DNA from: Kitasatospora sp. CB01950
Lineage (GTDB): Bacteria > Actinomycetota > Actinomycetes > Streptomycetales > Streptomycetaceae
Direction: 5' to 3'
Assembly (NCBI RefSeq): GCF_001905465.1
Contig: NZ_LISX01000014.1
Span: forward strand, 90,343-154,342
DNA: 64,000 bases
Every line of letters begins with the position of its first letter. Position 1 is the first letter of the stretch. Below the pieces are notes generated by a model. The model did not search any database, was not told where the DNA came from, and saw only the letters and a list, made by a program, of their open reading frames with translations. Made by a program: the position numbers and the translations under genes. Below are positions 18,789 through 26,869 of the stretch, piece by piece.

Positions 18789-20738
18789 TCAGTTCAGCGG
18801 GCGGCACAGCAGCGCGTCCGGCACGCCGCCGTGGTTCCACTTCCAGGTGTAGGCGACGCCCGCCAGGTACTCGTTGTCGGCGCACTGGCCCTTGTAGAAG
18901 CCGGGCGCCCAGTCGCTGCCGGTCGAACCTCCGCCGGCGGGCCGGTTGTCGCCGCTGTCGAACCACACGTTGCGTCCGGTCAGGGGCAGCGCGGTGGCGG
19001 CGGGCGCGCACAGCAGGGCGGACATCGCGTTGCGGTTGACGCTGTAGCCGACGGCGAAGGTGTTGTCCGGGCACTGGAGCTTGTTGTAGCCGCTCGCCCA
19101 GTCCCCGTGGGTGACGTAGCGCTCGTCGGTGACGGTGGTCCAGGCGCCGGCGCCCTTGGCGGGCCGGCCGGCGTCGGTGCACAGGCCGCGGCTGTCGCCG
19201 CGGCCGAGGCCGGCCAGGCGCTGGGTGTCGGGGCAGTTGCCCTTGCGGTTGCCGTAGGACCAGTCGGGCCCGGCCGGCATGGAAGCGGACAGGTTGGCGT
19301 CGTAGTGGTCGAGGTTGAGCATGTTCCAGCGCGGGCCGTCGGCGACCGGTCCGCTGCGGGCGGGCCCGGCGATCAGCTTGTTCCAGTCGGCGGCGCGCCA
19401 GTCGCCGGTGTCCATGACGCCGAGCCGGGCGCCGTCCGCCGTGTAGCTGACCATCGCCCAGTTGTCCTGCGGCGTGCCGGTGGAGTCGCTCCAGCCGACC
19501 AGCGGCCAGATCGCGAAGTCGGTGTCGTTGCGCACCAGGATGTCGGTGAAGGCGTCGAACCAGGCGCGTTCGCGGGCGTCGACGGGGCCGCGGCCGGCGG
19601 CGCCGAACTCGCTGATCCACACCGGTGCGGTGAAGTGCTGGCCGGTGCGGGTGACGAACAGCGCTTCCTCGTCGACGGCCTGGGCGAGCTGGTCGGGGGT
19701 GAGTTCCTCGTAGCGCGGGTCGTGGGTCTCGCCGGTGCCGGTGGCGCCGGTGTGCCTGGGGCCGGTGTAGCCGTAGAAGTGTGCGGAGTAGACGAGTTTG
19801 TCGGAGCGGATCAGGGTGTTGGACAGGGTGGCGACGGGGGTGAGCATCGGGCGCCAGTGCGAGGTCAGGTCGGTCGGGATGCCCTGCCAGTTGATGCCTT
19901 CCATGACGATCAGCAGGTCGGGGTCGGCCTGCAGGATCCGGTTGCCGGCGTCCTCCAGCGCCTGGTTGAGGTCGTGGTCGTCGCCCCAGCCCCAGTTGGC
20001 GTCGTTCCAGGTGTCGCGGCGGACCTCGTTGCGCAGGTCGGCGCCGACCACCCGCTTGTTGTCCTGGTACCGCTTGGCCAGGGACACCCAGTCGTCGATC
20101 CACTGCTGGGTGGACTGTCCGCTGTTCCAGCGTTCGTTGCCGTCCAGGCCGCAGCAGAACCGGTAGCTGGTGGTGTGGTTGTTGAGGATCACCGCGAAGC
20201 CGTCCGCGGTCAGCGCCGCGACGACGGCGTCCATCACCTGCAGCGGGGTCTTCCCCCTGAGCTGCGGGTTGGCCGCGACGGCCGCGTCCGGGACGGCGGT
20301 GGTGTCGTGGACGAGCGCGTTGGCGAACGGCAGGCGGACGCTGTTCAGGCCCATGGTGTGGAAGTCGGCCAGGATCCGGGCGATCGGGGTCCGGTCCAGG
20401 CCCAGCGGAATGTTGTTCGACAGCTGCCGGGCCTGGTGGTTCGCCGGGTCGCGGACGTCGCCGCTGCCCTGCCAAGTGCCTTGGGCCCCGGCCCAGTTGC
20501 CGGACTTGAGCTTGAACCGGTCGCCGTTCGCATCGACGACGTACCGACCCCGGGTGGACAGCGGTCCGGCCCAGGAGGCGGCGAGCTGCGGGCCGGTGAG
20601 GACGGGCGCCGCGGTCGGGCCGGCCGCAGTGGGAACGGTCGCGGCGGCCGCGGTGGGGGCGAGGGTGCCGAGCAGCAGGGCGCACGCCGCCACGAGGGCG
20701 GCGGACGCACACCGGAGCACGGTGGTGCGAGGTTTCAC
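18789..20738 (-). CDS. Secreted glycoside hydrolase family 5 (cellulase/mannanase-like)
   Basis: A 649-aa secreted enzyme. Signal peptide residues 1-33 (hydrophobic run ending APTAAAA). The GH5 barrel shows LNSVRLPF, the acid/base in ADLRNEVR near 240, HFYGYTGP, and the nucleophile in APVWISEFG near 380. A C-terminal domain of about 200 residues holds cysteine- and tryptophan-rich repeats of the form 'W..GYNKLQCPDNTFAVGYS...ALLC', probably a carbohydrate-binding or stability module; I do not know its family. The GTG start at 20738 has AGGAGCG upstream. Predicted to hydrolyse beta-1,4 glycans outside the cell. A remnant of a sugar ABC permease just upstream hints at an older sugar-uptake locus. 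Confidence 0.88.
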   Translation of the reverse strand: MKPRTTVLRCASAALVAACALLLGTLAPTAAAATVPTAAGPTAAPVLTGPQLAASWAGPLSTRGRYVVDANGDRFKLKSGNWAGAQGTWQGSGDVRDPANHQARQLSNNIPLGLDRTPIARILADFHTMGLNSVRLPFANALVHDTTAVPDAAVAANPQLRGKTPLQVMDAVVAALTADGFAVILNNHTTSYRFCCGLDGNERWNSGQSTQQWIDDWVSLAKRYQDNKRVVGADLRNEVRRDTWNDANWGWGDDHDLNQALEDAGNRILQADPDLLIVMEGINWQGIPTDLTSHWRPMLTPVATLSNTLIRSDKLVYSAHFYGYTGPRHTGATGTGETHDPRYEELTPDQLAQAVDEEALFVTRTGQHFTAPVWISEFGAAGRGPVDARERAWFDAFTDILVRNDTDFAIWPLVGWSDSTGTPQDNWAMVSYTADGARLGVMDTGDWRAADWNKLIAGPARSGPVADGPRWNMLNLDHYDANLSASMPAGPDWSYGNRKGNCPDTQRLAGLGRGDSRGLCTDAGRPAKGAGAWTTVTDERYVTHGDWASGYNKLQCPDNTFAVGYSVNRNAMSALLCAPAATALPLTGRNVWFDSGDNRPAGGGSTGSDWAPGFYKGQCADNEYLAGVAYTWKWNHGGVPDALLCRPLN

Positions 20739-20810
20739 GGAACGCTCCTGACGAGGGGGGAGAGGTGCGTCTGTCCTTGCGCGGTACGTGGTGCGGGTGG
20801 TGACACCGAG

Positions 20811-20918
20811 TCAGTCCCTGAGGCGGCTGGAGGCGATGTCCTCGACGATGTACCGCCGGGCGAGCAGAAACATGACAACCGGCGGTGTGACGGTGACCAC
20901 AGCACCGGCGGACAGCGG
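20811..20918 (-). pseudogene. C-terminal remnant of a sugar ABC transporter permease (MalG/CebG type)
   Basis: The last 35 or so residues of a permease are readable (LSAGAVVTVTPPVVMFLLAR, then YIVEDIASSRLRD and a stop), matching the end of carbohydrate permeases, which typically read AGAVxxxxPPxxxFLxxQRxxVxGL. The rest of the gene is missing; upstream sequence is unrelated. Confidence 0.6.
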
Positions 20919-20923
20919 TACGA

Positions 20924-20952
20924 CGTGACACGCGGCGCTGTTGCGTGTCACG
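20924..20952. repeat. Inverted repeat at the truncation point of the permease remnant
   Basis: Perfect 10-bp arms CGTGACACGC / GCGTGTCACG with a nine-base loop, just where homology to the permease ends and about 110 bases before the phosphatase gene. It could be an operator, a terminator-like hairpin or a scar of the event that removed the permease. Confidence 0.5.
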
Positions 20953-21062
20953 CCCGACCGGCGGCCGCCGCACGGTGTGGCGACCCGCCGGGTGGCCTTC
21001 CCGCACGGGAAGCTTGGGGGTCGTGCGCGCAGCGGTGTGCGGGCGGGCGGGAGGAGAGCGGG

Positions 21063-22217
21063 GTGCGGACCGACCGCAGTGAGGACGGCGCGGGCTACGG
21101 GGTCGGCAGGGCGGGGCGGGCGGTGTCCTTGGGCGCCGCCGCCCTGATGTACTGCGTGATGGTCGGCCTCCAGTTCGCGCCGGACGGCTGGCAGACGCCG
21201 TCGGTGGTGGTCGCGGTGCCGGCCCTGGTGTCGATGGCCTTCCCGCCGCCGATGATCGTGGCCTCGGCGGCTCTCGCGATCGGCACCCGCTGGGCCTTCG
21301 TGCCGGACGAACCGGGCCGGGTCGGCGCCGCGATCGGCACGACCGCGGTGATCGTCGTCATCGCCGCGCTGGGCATCTACCTGGTGCACCGCCGCGAGCA
21401 GGCGGCCGCGCACCTGGTGGAGATCAGTTCGGTCGCCGAGGCCGCGCAGCGGGCGATCCTGCGGCCGCCGCCGCCCGTGGTCGGCCCGTTCCGCATCGCC
21501 GCCGCGTACCGGGCCGCCGCGCAGTACGCCCGGGTCGGCGGCGACCTGTACGCGGTGACCGACACCCCGTTCGGCGTCCGCGCCCTGATCGGCGACGTCC
21601 GCGGCAAGGGCCTGGACGCCGTCGCCACCGCCGCCGTGATCCTCGGCTCGTTCCGCGAGGCCGCCCAGGACCACGCCCGGCTGACCGACCTCGCGGACCG
21701 GATGGACACCAGCCTGCGGCGCCACCTGACCGACTCGGAGGCGTTCGGAACGGCCTTCCTGGTCGAGATCGCCGCCGACGGAACCGCCCACGGCCTGTCC
21801 TGCGGGCACCCGCCGCCGCTGATCCTGCGCGGCACCCGCGTCGCCGAACTCCCGGTCTCGCCGCGACCGCCGCTCGGCCTGGGCGGCCCGGGCGGCCTCG
21901 GCGACGTGGACGACCCGCCGCCCGCCCCGGCCGTCCGCCTGTACCCGGGCGACACCCTGCTGCTGTACACCGACGGGCTCACCGAGGCCCGCGCCGCCGA
22001 CGGCGCCTTCTACCCGCTGCTGCCCCGCCTGACCGCCCACCTGGAGTCGCACCCCGACGGCCCCGACCCCGCCGCCCTGTTGGAGTGGCTCCACCGCGAC
22101 TCCCGGGCCTTCGCCACCGGCGGCGCCGACGACGACGCGGCCCTGCTCGCGCTGGCCTGGCCGCCCGGTGCCACGCATCCCAGAAACCTGGGATATCCCG
22201 GGTGCGCACCGCTCTGA
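21063..22217 (+). CDS. Membrane-anchored SpoIIE/PP2C-type serine phosphatase
   Basis: A 384-aa protein with three or four N-terminal membrane helices (residues 18-110) and a SpoIIE-type phosphatase domain: RVGGDLYAV, GDVRGKGLDAV, SCGHPPPLIL, YTDGLTEAR and GGADDDAALLAL supply the metal-binding aspartates. Such phosphatases usually act on anti-anti-sigma factors in stress or development pathways; no partner gene is adjacent. Start GTG at 21063 follows GGAGGAG. Confidence 0.9.
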   Translation: MRTDRSEDGAGYGVGRAGRAVSLGAAALMYCVMVGLQFAPDGWQTPSVVVAVPALVSMAFPPPMIVASAALAIGTRWAFVPDEPGRVGAAIGTTAVIVVIAALGIYLVHRREQAAAHLVEISSVAEAAQRAILRPPPPVVGPFRIAAAYRAAAQYARVGGDLYAVTDTPFGVRALIGDVRGKGLDAVATAAVILGSFREAAQDHARLTDLADRMDTSLRRHLTDSEAFGTAFLVEIAADGTAHGLSCGHPPPLILRGTRVAELPVSPRPPLGLGGPGGLGDVDDPPPAPAVRLYPGDTLLLYTDGLTEARAADGAFYPLLPRLTAHLESHPDGPDPAALLEWLHRDSRAFATGGADDDAALLALAWPPGATHPRNLGYPGCAPL

Positions 22218-22276
22218 CAGGCTGGTCTGTCATGGACGCACACAGCGATGGCGCGTCGTGCGCATGAGGAGGTTTC

Positions 22277-24082
22277 GTGGTCGCCGGGCTGAATGGCCGC
22301 TCCGTCACCGTCCCCGTCCCCCTGCACCCGGGGGTGCGGTTCCGCCTTCTGGGGCAGCTCGTCGCCGAGAGCGACGGCGGCCCGGTGCCTCTCGGGTCGC
22401 TCAAGCAGCGGGCCGTCCTGGCCGCGCTGCTCGGCCACCCCAACACCCTGCTCTCCACCGACCTGCTGACGGAGGCGGTCTGGGAGGACGAGCCGCCCCG
22501 CTCGGCCCGCAAGAACCTGCAGGTGTACGTCTCCGGGTTGCGCGGTGCGCTCGGCGCGGAGCGGCTGGCGCACCGGCCCGGCGGCTACGAACTGCGGGTC
22601 GCGGACGGGGAGTTGGACACCCTGCGGTTCGACGCCCTGGTGCGCGAGGGCCGCGAGGCGGCCGCCGGGGACGCGGACGGGCAGGCCGCCCGGCTGCTCG
22701 GCGAGGCGCTGCGGCTGTGGGACGGCCCGCCGTTGCCGGACCTGCGGCACTCCTCCGCGCTGCGGGCCGTCGCCGAGCGGCTCACCTGTCGCTACCTGGG
22801 GGCCGTCGAGGACTGGGCGGAGGTGGAGTTACGGCTCGGCCACGCCGGCCAGGTCGCCAACACCCTCGCCGATCTGGCGGACCGTCACCCGCTGCGCGAA
22901 CGCCTCCAGGCCGTCCACCTGCTGGCCCTGCACCGGGCCGGGCGGCGCGCCGAGGCGCTGGCCGCGTTCGGGCAGCTGCGCCAGCAGCTCTCCCGGGAGC
23001 TGGGCCTGTCGCCCGGTCCGGAGCTGGAGGCGTGTCACCGCGAACTGCTGGCCGACTGTCCGACGCCGCCCCCGCGGGTCGCCGCGCGCCACGGGCGCAG
23101 CGTGCTGCCGCCGGACACCACGGCGTTCACCGGGCGGGAGACGGAGTCGGCGGAGCTGGTCCGCGCGGTGCGCGGCGCCGGGCGGCCGGTGGTGCTGACC
23201 GGGCCGGTCGGTGTCGGGAAGACCGCGCTGGCGATCCGCGCCGCCCACGCGCTGCGCGACGACTTCCCCGACGGCCGCCTGTTCGTCCGCCTGCGGGACG
23301 CCGCCGGCCACGCCCGCGATCCGCAGGCCGTCGCCGCCGACCTGGCCCGGCTGCTGGCCGGCGACCCGGCCGGCGCCGATCCGGTCCACACACCGGCCCG
23401 TTGGCGCGAGTGGCTGGCCGAGCACCGGGTCCTGGTCGTCCTGGACGGCGTCGCCGACGCACGCACCGCGCACGCCCTGCTCCCGCCGGGCGGCCCCGCG
23501 ACCGTCCTGGTCACCGGCCGCACCCCGCTGCCCGGCCTCGGCGCCGCCCACCGCATCGACCTCGCCCCGTTCACCGTCCCGGAGGCGCTCGCCCTGCTGT
23601 CGCTGCTGGTCGGCGCGCACCGGGTGGACGCCGCCCCGGCCGCCGCCGAACGCATCGTCACCGGGTGCGGCCTGCTGCCCTCGGCGGTCCGGCTGGCCGG
23701 CTACAAACTGGCCGCGCTCCGCCACCTGCCACTGGACGAGTTCGCCGACCGCCTCGCCGACCCGCACCGCGCCCTCGACGAACTCGCCGTCGACGAGACC
23801 CGCCTGCGCGACCGCCTCGACACCCAGTGGCACGCCCTCGCCCCCGACCAGCGCACCACCCTCGCCCGGCTCTCCCGCCACCCCTGGGCCGCCACCTTCG
23901 ACCTCGCCCACGCCCGCCGCGCCCTCACCCTGGACGCCGCCCCCGCCCTCGACGCGCTCGAACGCCTCATCATGGCGGGCGTCCTGCTCTGCCCCGCCGA
24001 GGAGACCTCCGCCCACACCGCCCGCTATGCCCTCCCCCGCCTCACCCACCTGCACGCCCGCCTCCAGCCCGCCGCCGCCTGA
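22277..24082 (+). CDS. SARP-family regulator with NB-ARC-type ATPase domain (AfsR-like)
   Basis: A 601-aa regulator. An OmpR-like winged helix occupies about residues 15-100 (VRFRLLGQLVAE, LKQRAVLAALL, LQVYVSGLRGALG), the bacterial transcriptional activation domain about 105-255 (FGQLRQQLSRELGLSPGPEL), and an NTPase domain starts with the Walker A GPVGVGKTAL near 308 (Walker B VLVVLDGV). SARPs activate antibiotic gene clusters by binding direct repeats with about 22-bp spacing. Such a repeat (CCTGTACCG twice, 22 bp apart) sits in front of the radical SAM operon 640 bases downstream, so that RiPP region is a likely target. Start GTG at 22277 after GAGGAGG. Confidence 0.93.
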   Translation: MVAGLNGRSVTVPVPLHPGVRFRLLGQLVAESDGGPVPLGSLKQRAVLAALLGHPNTLLSTDLLTEAVWEDEPPRSARKNLQVYVSGLRGALGAERLAHRPGGYELRVADGELDTLRFDALVREGREAAAGDADGQAARLLGEALRLWDGPPLPDLRHSSALRAVAERLTCRYLGAVEDWAEVELRLGHAGQVANTLADLADRHPLRERLQAVHLLALHRAGRRAEALAAFGQLRQQLSRELGLSPGPELEACHRELLADCPTPPPRVAARHGRSVLPPDTTAFTGRETESAELVRAVRGAGRPVVLTGPVGVGKTALAIRAAHALRDDFPDGRLFVRLRDAAGHARDPQAVAADLARLLAGDPAGADPVHTPARWREWLAEHRVLVVLDGVADARTAHALLPPGGPATVLVTGRTPLPGLGAAHRIDLAPFTVPEALALLSLLVGAHRVDAAPAAAERIVTGCGLLPSAVRLAGYKLAALRHLPLDEFADRLADPHRALDELAVDETRLRDRLDTQWHALAPDQRTTLARLSRHPWAATFDLAHARRALTLDAAPALDALERLIMAGVLLCPAEETSAHTARYALPRLTHLHARLQPAAA

Positions 24083-24106
24083 CGGGCCGTCGGCCGGCCG
24101 TTCGCG

Positions 24107-24670
24107 CTACGCGGCGTCGTCGTCGCCGGCGTTCAGCCGCCCGAAAGAGTCCGGAATCGTCGAATTCACCGGCGTCGATATCAGGCTCAGCGGATCGACG
24201 AAATTCGGATAGGCCCCGGCCGGGGATTCGACTTCCACGAAGACCTTTCGCTTCGTGCAGGTGAACCGGTATCCGCCGTGGCCGTCCTTCTCCATGTACC
24301 ACGTCACGTTGTCGACGCTCGGCGATTCCGCACGCTGATTCTCGATGTCGTCGAGGCTCTCCGGCCGCGGCACTCCGCACCGCAGCACCGTGCGGGGAGA
24401 ACTCCCCCAAGTGGCCACATGGGGGGACGGATCGGGGTCCGTCCGGGCATGGCCGAACACTTCCGTCGGCAGGGACTTCATGAGGGTTTCGCAGTACTTC
24501 GCAGCCTCGTCCCTCGGATCGGGATCACCCAGTGGGGGCTGCCAGGTGGCACCGGCGTTCACCGCGAAGACGACGACGCCGACGGCGAGAACGGACGGCA
24601 GGGCCAGCAGCCGGACGGAGTCCGGGAACCTGCCGAAGAAGCGAAGAGAACGCTCTAAACGCATACGCAT
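24107..24670 (-). CDS. Membrane-anchored protein, DUF3515-like
   Basis: A 187-aa protein with one N-terminal membrane segment (VRLLALPSVLAVGVVVFAV) and an outer domain with two cysteines (AKYCETLMKSLP and LRCGVPRP), then YRFTCTKRKVFVEV. The spacing around CGVPRP resembles DUF3515 proteins, which are widespread in streptomycetes and of unknown role. It is convergent with the SARP gene. A second ATG at 24664 is an equally possible start. Confidence 0.6.
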   Translation of the reverse strand: MRMRLERSLRFFGRFPDSVRLLALPSVLAVGVVVFAVNAGATWQPPLGDPDPRDEAAKYCETLMKSLPTEVFGHARTDPDPSPHVATWGSSPRTVLRCGVPRPESLDDIENQRAESPSVDNVTWYMEKDGHGGYRFTCTKRKVFVEVESPAGAYPNFVDPLSLISTPVNSTIPDSFGRLNAGDDDAA

Positions 24671-24721
24671 TGCCCGATGCTACTGACCCTTACGAACGAA
24701 CCGCGCCCGGGCGGCAGGACG

Positions 24722-24752
24722 CCTGTACCGCCCTTTAGGCGTTCCTGTACCG
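24722..24752 (+). promoter_or_regulatory. SARP-type direct repeat in front of the radical SAM operon
   Basis: CCTGTACCG occurs at 24722-24730 and 24744-24752, with start-to-start spacing of 22 bp, two helical turns, as expected for SARP boxes. The core CTGTACCG is also the core of the tandem repeats in front of the lanthipeptide precursor genes at 31.4 kb. Confidence 0.55.
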
Positions 24753-24811
24753 GCCCGCAACCGCCGCGTCCCACAGTGCTGTTGGCAGCCGCGCGGAGGG
24801 GAGGGACGGAC

Positions 24812-25867
24812 ATGGAACTGTCGGAGATCCTCGACCTGCGCCCCGAACCCGCCGCCGGACTGCTGCTCGCGCTGACCCGCCGTTGCCCGCTGGCCTGCGC
24901 GCACTGCTCGACCGACTCGTCGATGGACTCCCCCGACCACCCGGACCGCCCGCGCCGGTCCCAACTGCTGCGCTTCGTCCGGTCGTTCACGCCGAAGCAG
25001 CGACCGGACGTGGTGCTGCTGACCGGCGGCGAACCGCTGCTGCTCCCCGACCTGGCACACGCGCTGACCCGGGCCGCACAGGGCGCCGGGTCCCAAGTCG
25101 CCCTGCTGAGCGGGCTGTTCTTCGCGCGCGACGGCGGGCGGATCCCGCCGCCGATCCTGCGGACGATCACCGCGCTCGACCACTTCTCGGCCAGCCTGGA
25201 CGCCCCGCACGAACGCGAGGTGCCGCGCGCGGCCGTATTCCGGGTGCTGGCACGGGTGTTGGACGCGGGCGTGCCCGTCAGTCTGCACCTGACCGGCACC
25301 GGGCCGGACGATCCGTACCTGGCGGACGCGACGGCGGCGGTGCTCCACGAGTTCGGCGAGCGGGTGCCGATGCTGGTCAACGAGGTGCGCGCGGTGGGGC
25401 GTTCCACCACCGGCCGGACGGCGACCGGACCCGGCGGGCCGTGCGCCATGGCGGCGTGGCCGACCGTCGCGCCCGACGGGACGGTGCTGGCCTGCTGCAG
25501 CCAGCGGACCGTGGACCGGCGGCCCGTCCCGCCGCACCTGAGGCTCGGCCACATCGCCGAGGACGACTGGCCGACCGTCCGCCGCCGCACCCTGGACTCG
25601 CCGCGCCTGCGCCTGATCCGCGTCCTCGGCCCGGACCACCTGCGCGCCCGCACCGGCGGCGGCCCCGCCGAGGGCGGCTACTGCGCCGGCTGCCGCGCCC
25701 TCCCCGCACAGCCCGGCCCGGACGACGACGCCGCGGCGGGCGCGGCCGGCCGCCTGCTGGACCAGCTGTCCGCCGCCCGCCTCCGCGCCCAGGGCCCGAT
25801 CGCCCTGCTGCGCCGCCACGGCTGCGCCCCGTACGCCCACCTCGCGCAACCCGGAGCCCCGGCATGA
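24812..25867 (+). CDS. Radical SAM protein, probable RiPP-associated enzyme
   Basis: A 351-aa protein with the cluster motif Cx3Cx2C (C25, C29, C32 in CPLACAHC), the downstream TGGEPLLLPDL glycine-rich SAM motif, and C-terminal cysteines (LACCSQRT near 230 and GYCAGCRAL near 290) that may hold an auxiliary cluster. The protein is short for a SPASM peptide-modifying enzyme but has the same plan. The ATG at 24812 has GGAGGGGAGGGA upstream. Next comes an iron-containing redox enzyme and a 75-aa peptide gene. Likely role: radical modification of a peptide in this cluster; the substrate is not shown by the sequence. Confidence 0.85.
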   Translation: MELSEILDLRPEPAAGLLLALTRRCPLACAHCSTDSSMDSPDHPDRPRRSQLLRFVRSFTPKQRPDVVLLTGGEPLLLPDLAHALTRAAQGAGSQVALLSGLFFARDGGRIPPPILRTITALDHFSASLDAPHEREVPRAAVFRVLARVLDAGVPVSLHLTGTGPDDPYLADATAAVLHEFGERVPMLVNEVRAVGRSTTGRTATGPGGPCAMAAWPTVAPDGTVLACCSQRTVDRRPVPPHLRLGHIAEDDWPTVRRRTLDSPRLRLIRVLGPDHLRARTGGGPAEGGYCAGCRALPAQPGPDDDAAAGAAGRLLDQLSAARLRAQGPIALLRRHGCAPYAHLAQPGAPA

Positions 25868-25892
25868 GCGCCACCGCACGGCGGGTGGCCGC

Positions 25893-26645
25893 GTGAGCAC
25901 CCCGTCCTCCGGCGCACCGGGCGCCGGGCCTTCGTCCCCGACACACAGCTACCGCACGGCCGGTGACCTCATGAGCATCCCGTTCTCCCGCGCGCTGAAC
26001 GCACGGCTTGCCCTCGTCGCGCCCGCGTTGCACCGGGCCAGTGCGCGGCTGTGGCGGCCGGACGGCGACCTCACGGGGCGCTACCGGCGCTACCTGTGGG
26101 CGATGCACGCGGTGACGACCGCGTCCGTGCCGCTGCTGGAGCGGGCGGCGAGCGCCTGTTCGCGGTGGGACGACGGCTGGGCGCCGTCGTTGGCGGCGTA
26201 CTTCGCGGGGCACGCGGAGGAGGAACGGGGCCACGACGCCTGGCTGTTGGCGGATCTGGTCGCGGCGGGCGAGCCGACCGGGGAGCCGAGGCCGCTGCCG
26301 CCGCCGCTGGTGGTGGAGTTGGCGGGGGCGCAGTACTACCGGATCGAGCACCGCCATCCGGCGACGCTGCTCGGCTACTTGGCCGTCCTGGAGGGTCATG
26401 CCCCGTCGCCGGTGCTGGCGGGGGTGCTGGCGGCCCGCACCGGCCTGCCCGAGGCCGCGTTCCGCACCCTGCGCGAGCACGCCGACCTGGACGCCGACCA
26501 CATCGCGGAGGTCGAACGGCAGCTCGACCGGCTGCCGTTGACGGCGGATCAGCGGACCGAGGTCGCCGTCAGCGCCCTGCACACCGCGGGCATCCTCGCC
26601 CGGCTCTTCGACCAGCTCGCCGCGGACCCCGGAGGACACCGATGA
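25893..26645 (+). CDS. Iron-containing redox enzyme family protein (heme-oxygenase-like fold)
   Basis: A 250-aa all-helical protein. Its likely metal ligands lie in FAGHAEEERGHDAWLL (near 110), QYYRIEHRHPATLLG (near 148) and ADLDADHIAEVE (near 200), the spacing typical of heme-oxygenase-like diiron oxidases and related enzymes, which often act on unusual amino acids or peptides. It lies 25 bases after the radical SAM gene and overlaps the next gene by four bases (ATGA), so it belongs to the same operon. A start at ATG 25971 would remove a low-complexity leader and is the alternative to the GTG at 25893. Confidence 0.75.
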   Translation: MSTPSSGAPGAGPSSPTHSYRTAGDLMSIPFSRALNARLALVAPALHRASARLWRPDGDLTGRYRRYLWAMHAVTTASVPLLERAASACSRWDDGWAPSLAAYFAGHAEEERGHDAWLLADLVAAGEPTGEPRPLPPPLVVELAGAQYYRIEHRHPATLLGYLAVLEGHAPSPVLAGVLAARTGLPEAAFRTLREHADLDADHIAEVERQLDRLPLTADQRTEVAVSALHTAGILARLFDQLAADPGGHR

Positions 26646-26869
26646 CCGACCGCACCGAAGCACCCGGAACCGCCGACCCCGACCGGGCGCTGGCCGCGCT
26701 GGCCGCCGCCGGGTTCGACCTGAGCGGCCTGACGGAGGAGCAGCACGCCGTGCTGCGTTCGCTCACCGACCAGGAGCTGGCGCTGCTGGCCGACCTGAAG
26801 GGCCGGCTGGAGGAGGCCGGGCCGGAGGTCCAGGGGCATGCGGAGGTGGCGGGCGGTGCTCTCTTCTGA
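26642..26869 (+). CDS. 75-aa acidic peptide of the radical SAM operon (possible RiPP precursor or 'aroma-sacti' type protein)
   Basis: Translationally coupled to the preceding redox enzyme (ATGA). The peptide is Ala/Leu/Glu rich: AALAAAGFDLSGLTEEQHAV, then LTDQELALLADLKGRLEEAG, and a glycine-rich end AGGALF. It looks like a helical leader-type domain; I recall similar small proteins annotated as 'aroma-sacti cluster domain' next to radical SAM genes, but cannot verify. It has no Cys and little Ser/Thr near its end, so it is not a lanthipeptide substrate. It may be the substrate or a carrier/recognition protein for the two enzymes before it. Confidence 0.65.
   Translation: MTDRTEAPGTADPDRALAALAAAGFDLSGLTEEQHAVLRSLTDQELALLADLKGRLEEAGPEVQGHAEVAGGALF

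Noticed and set aside
24812..25867. Idea that the radical SAM protein is a sactipeptide maturase acting on the six lanthipeptide precursors.
   Set aside because: The precursors have only one or two Cys, already placed for labionin rings, and the enzyme has its own coupled peptide gene; kept only as an open possibility.
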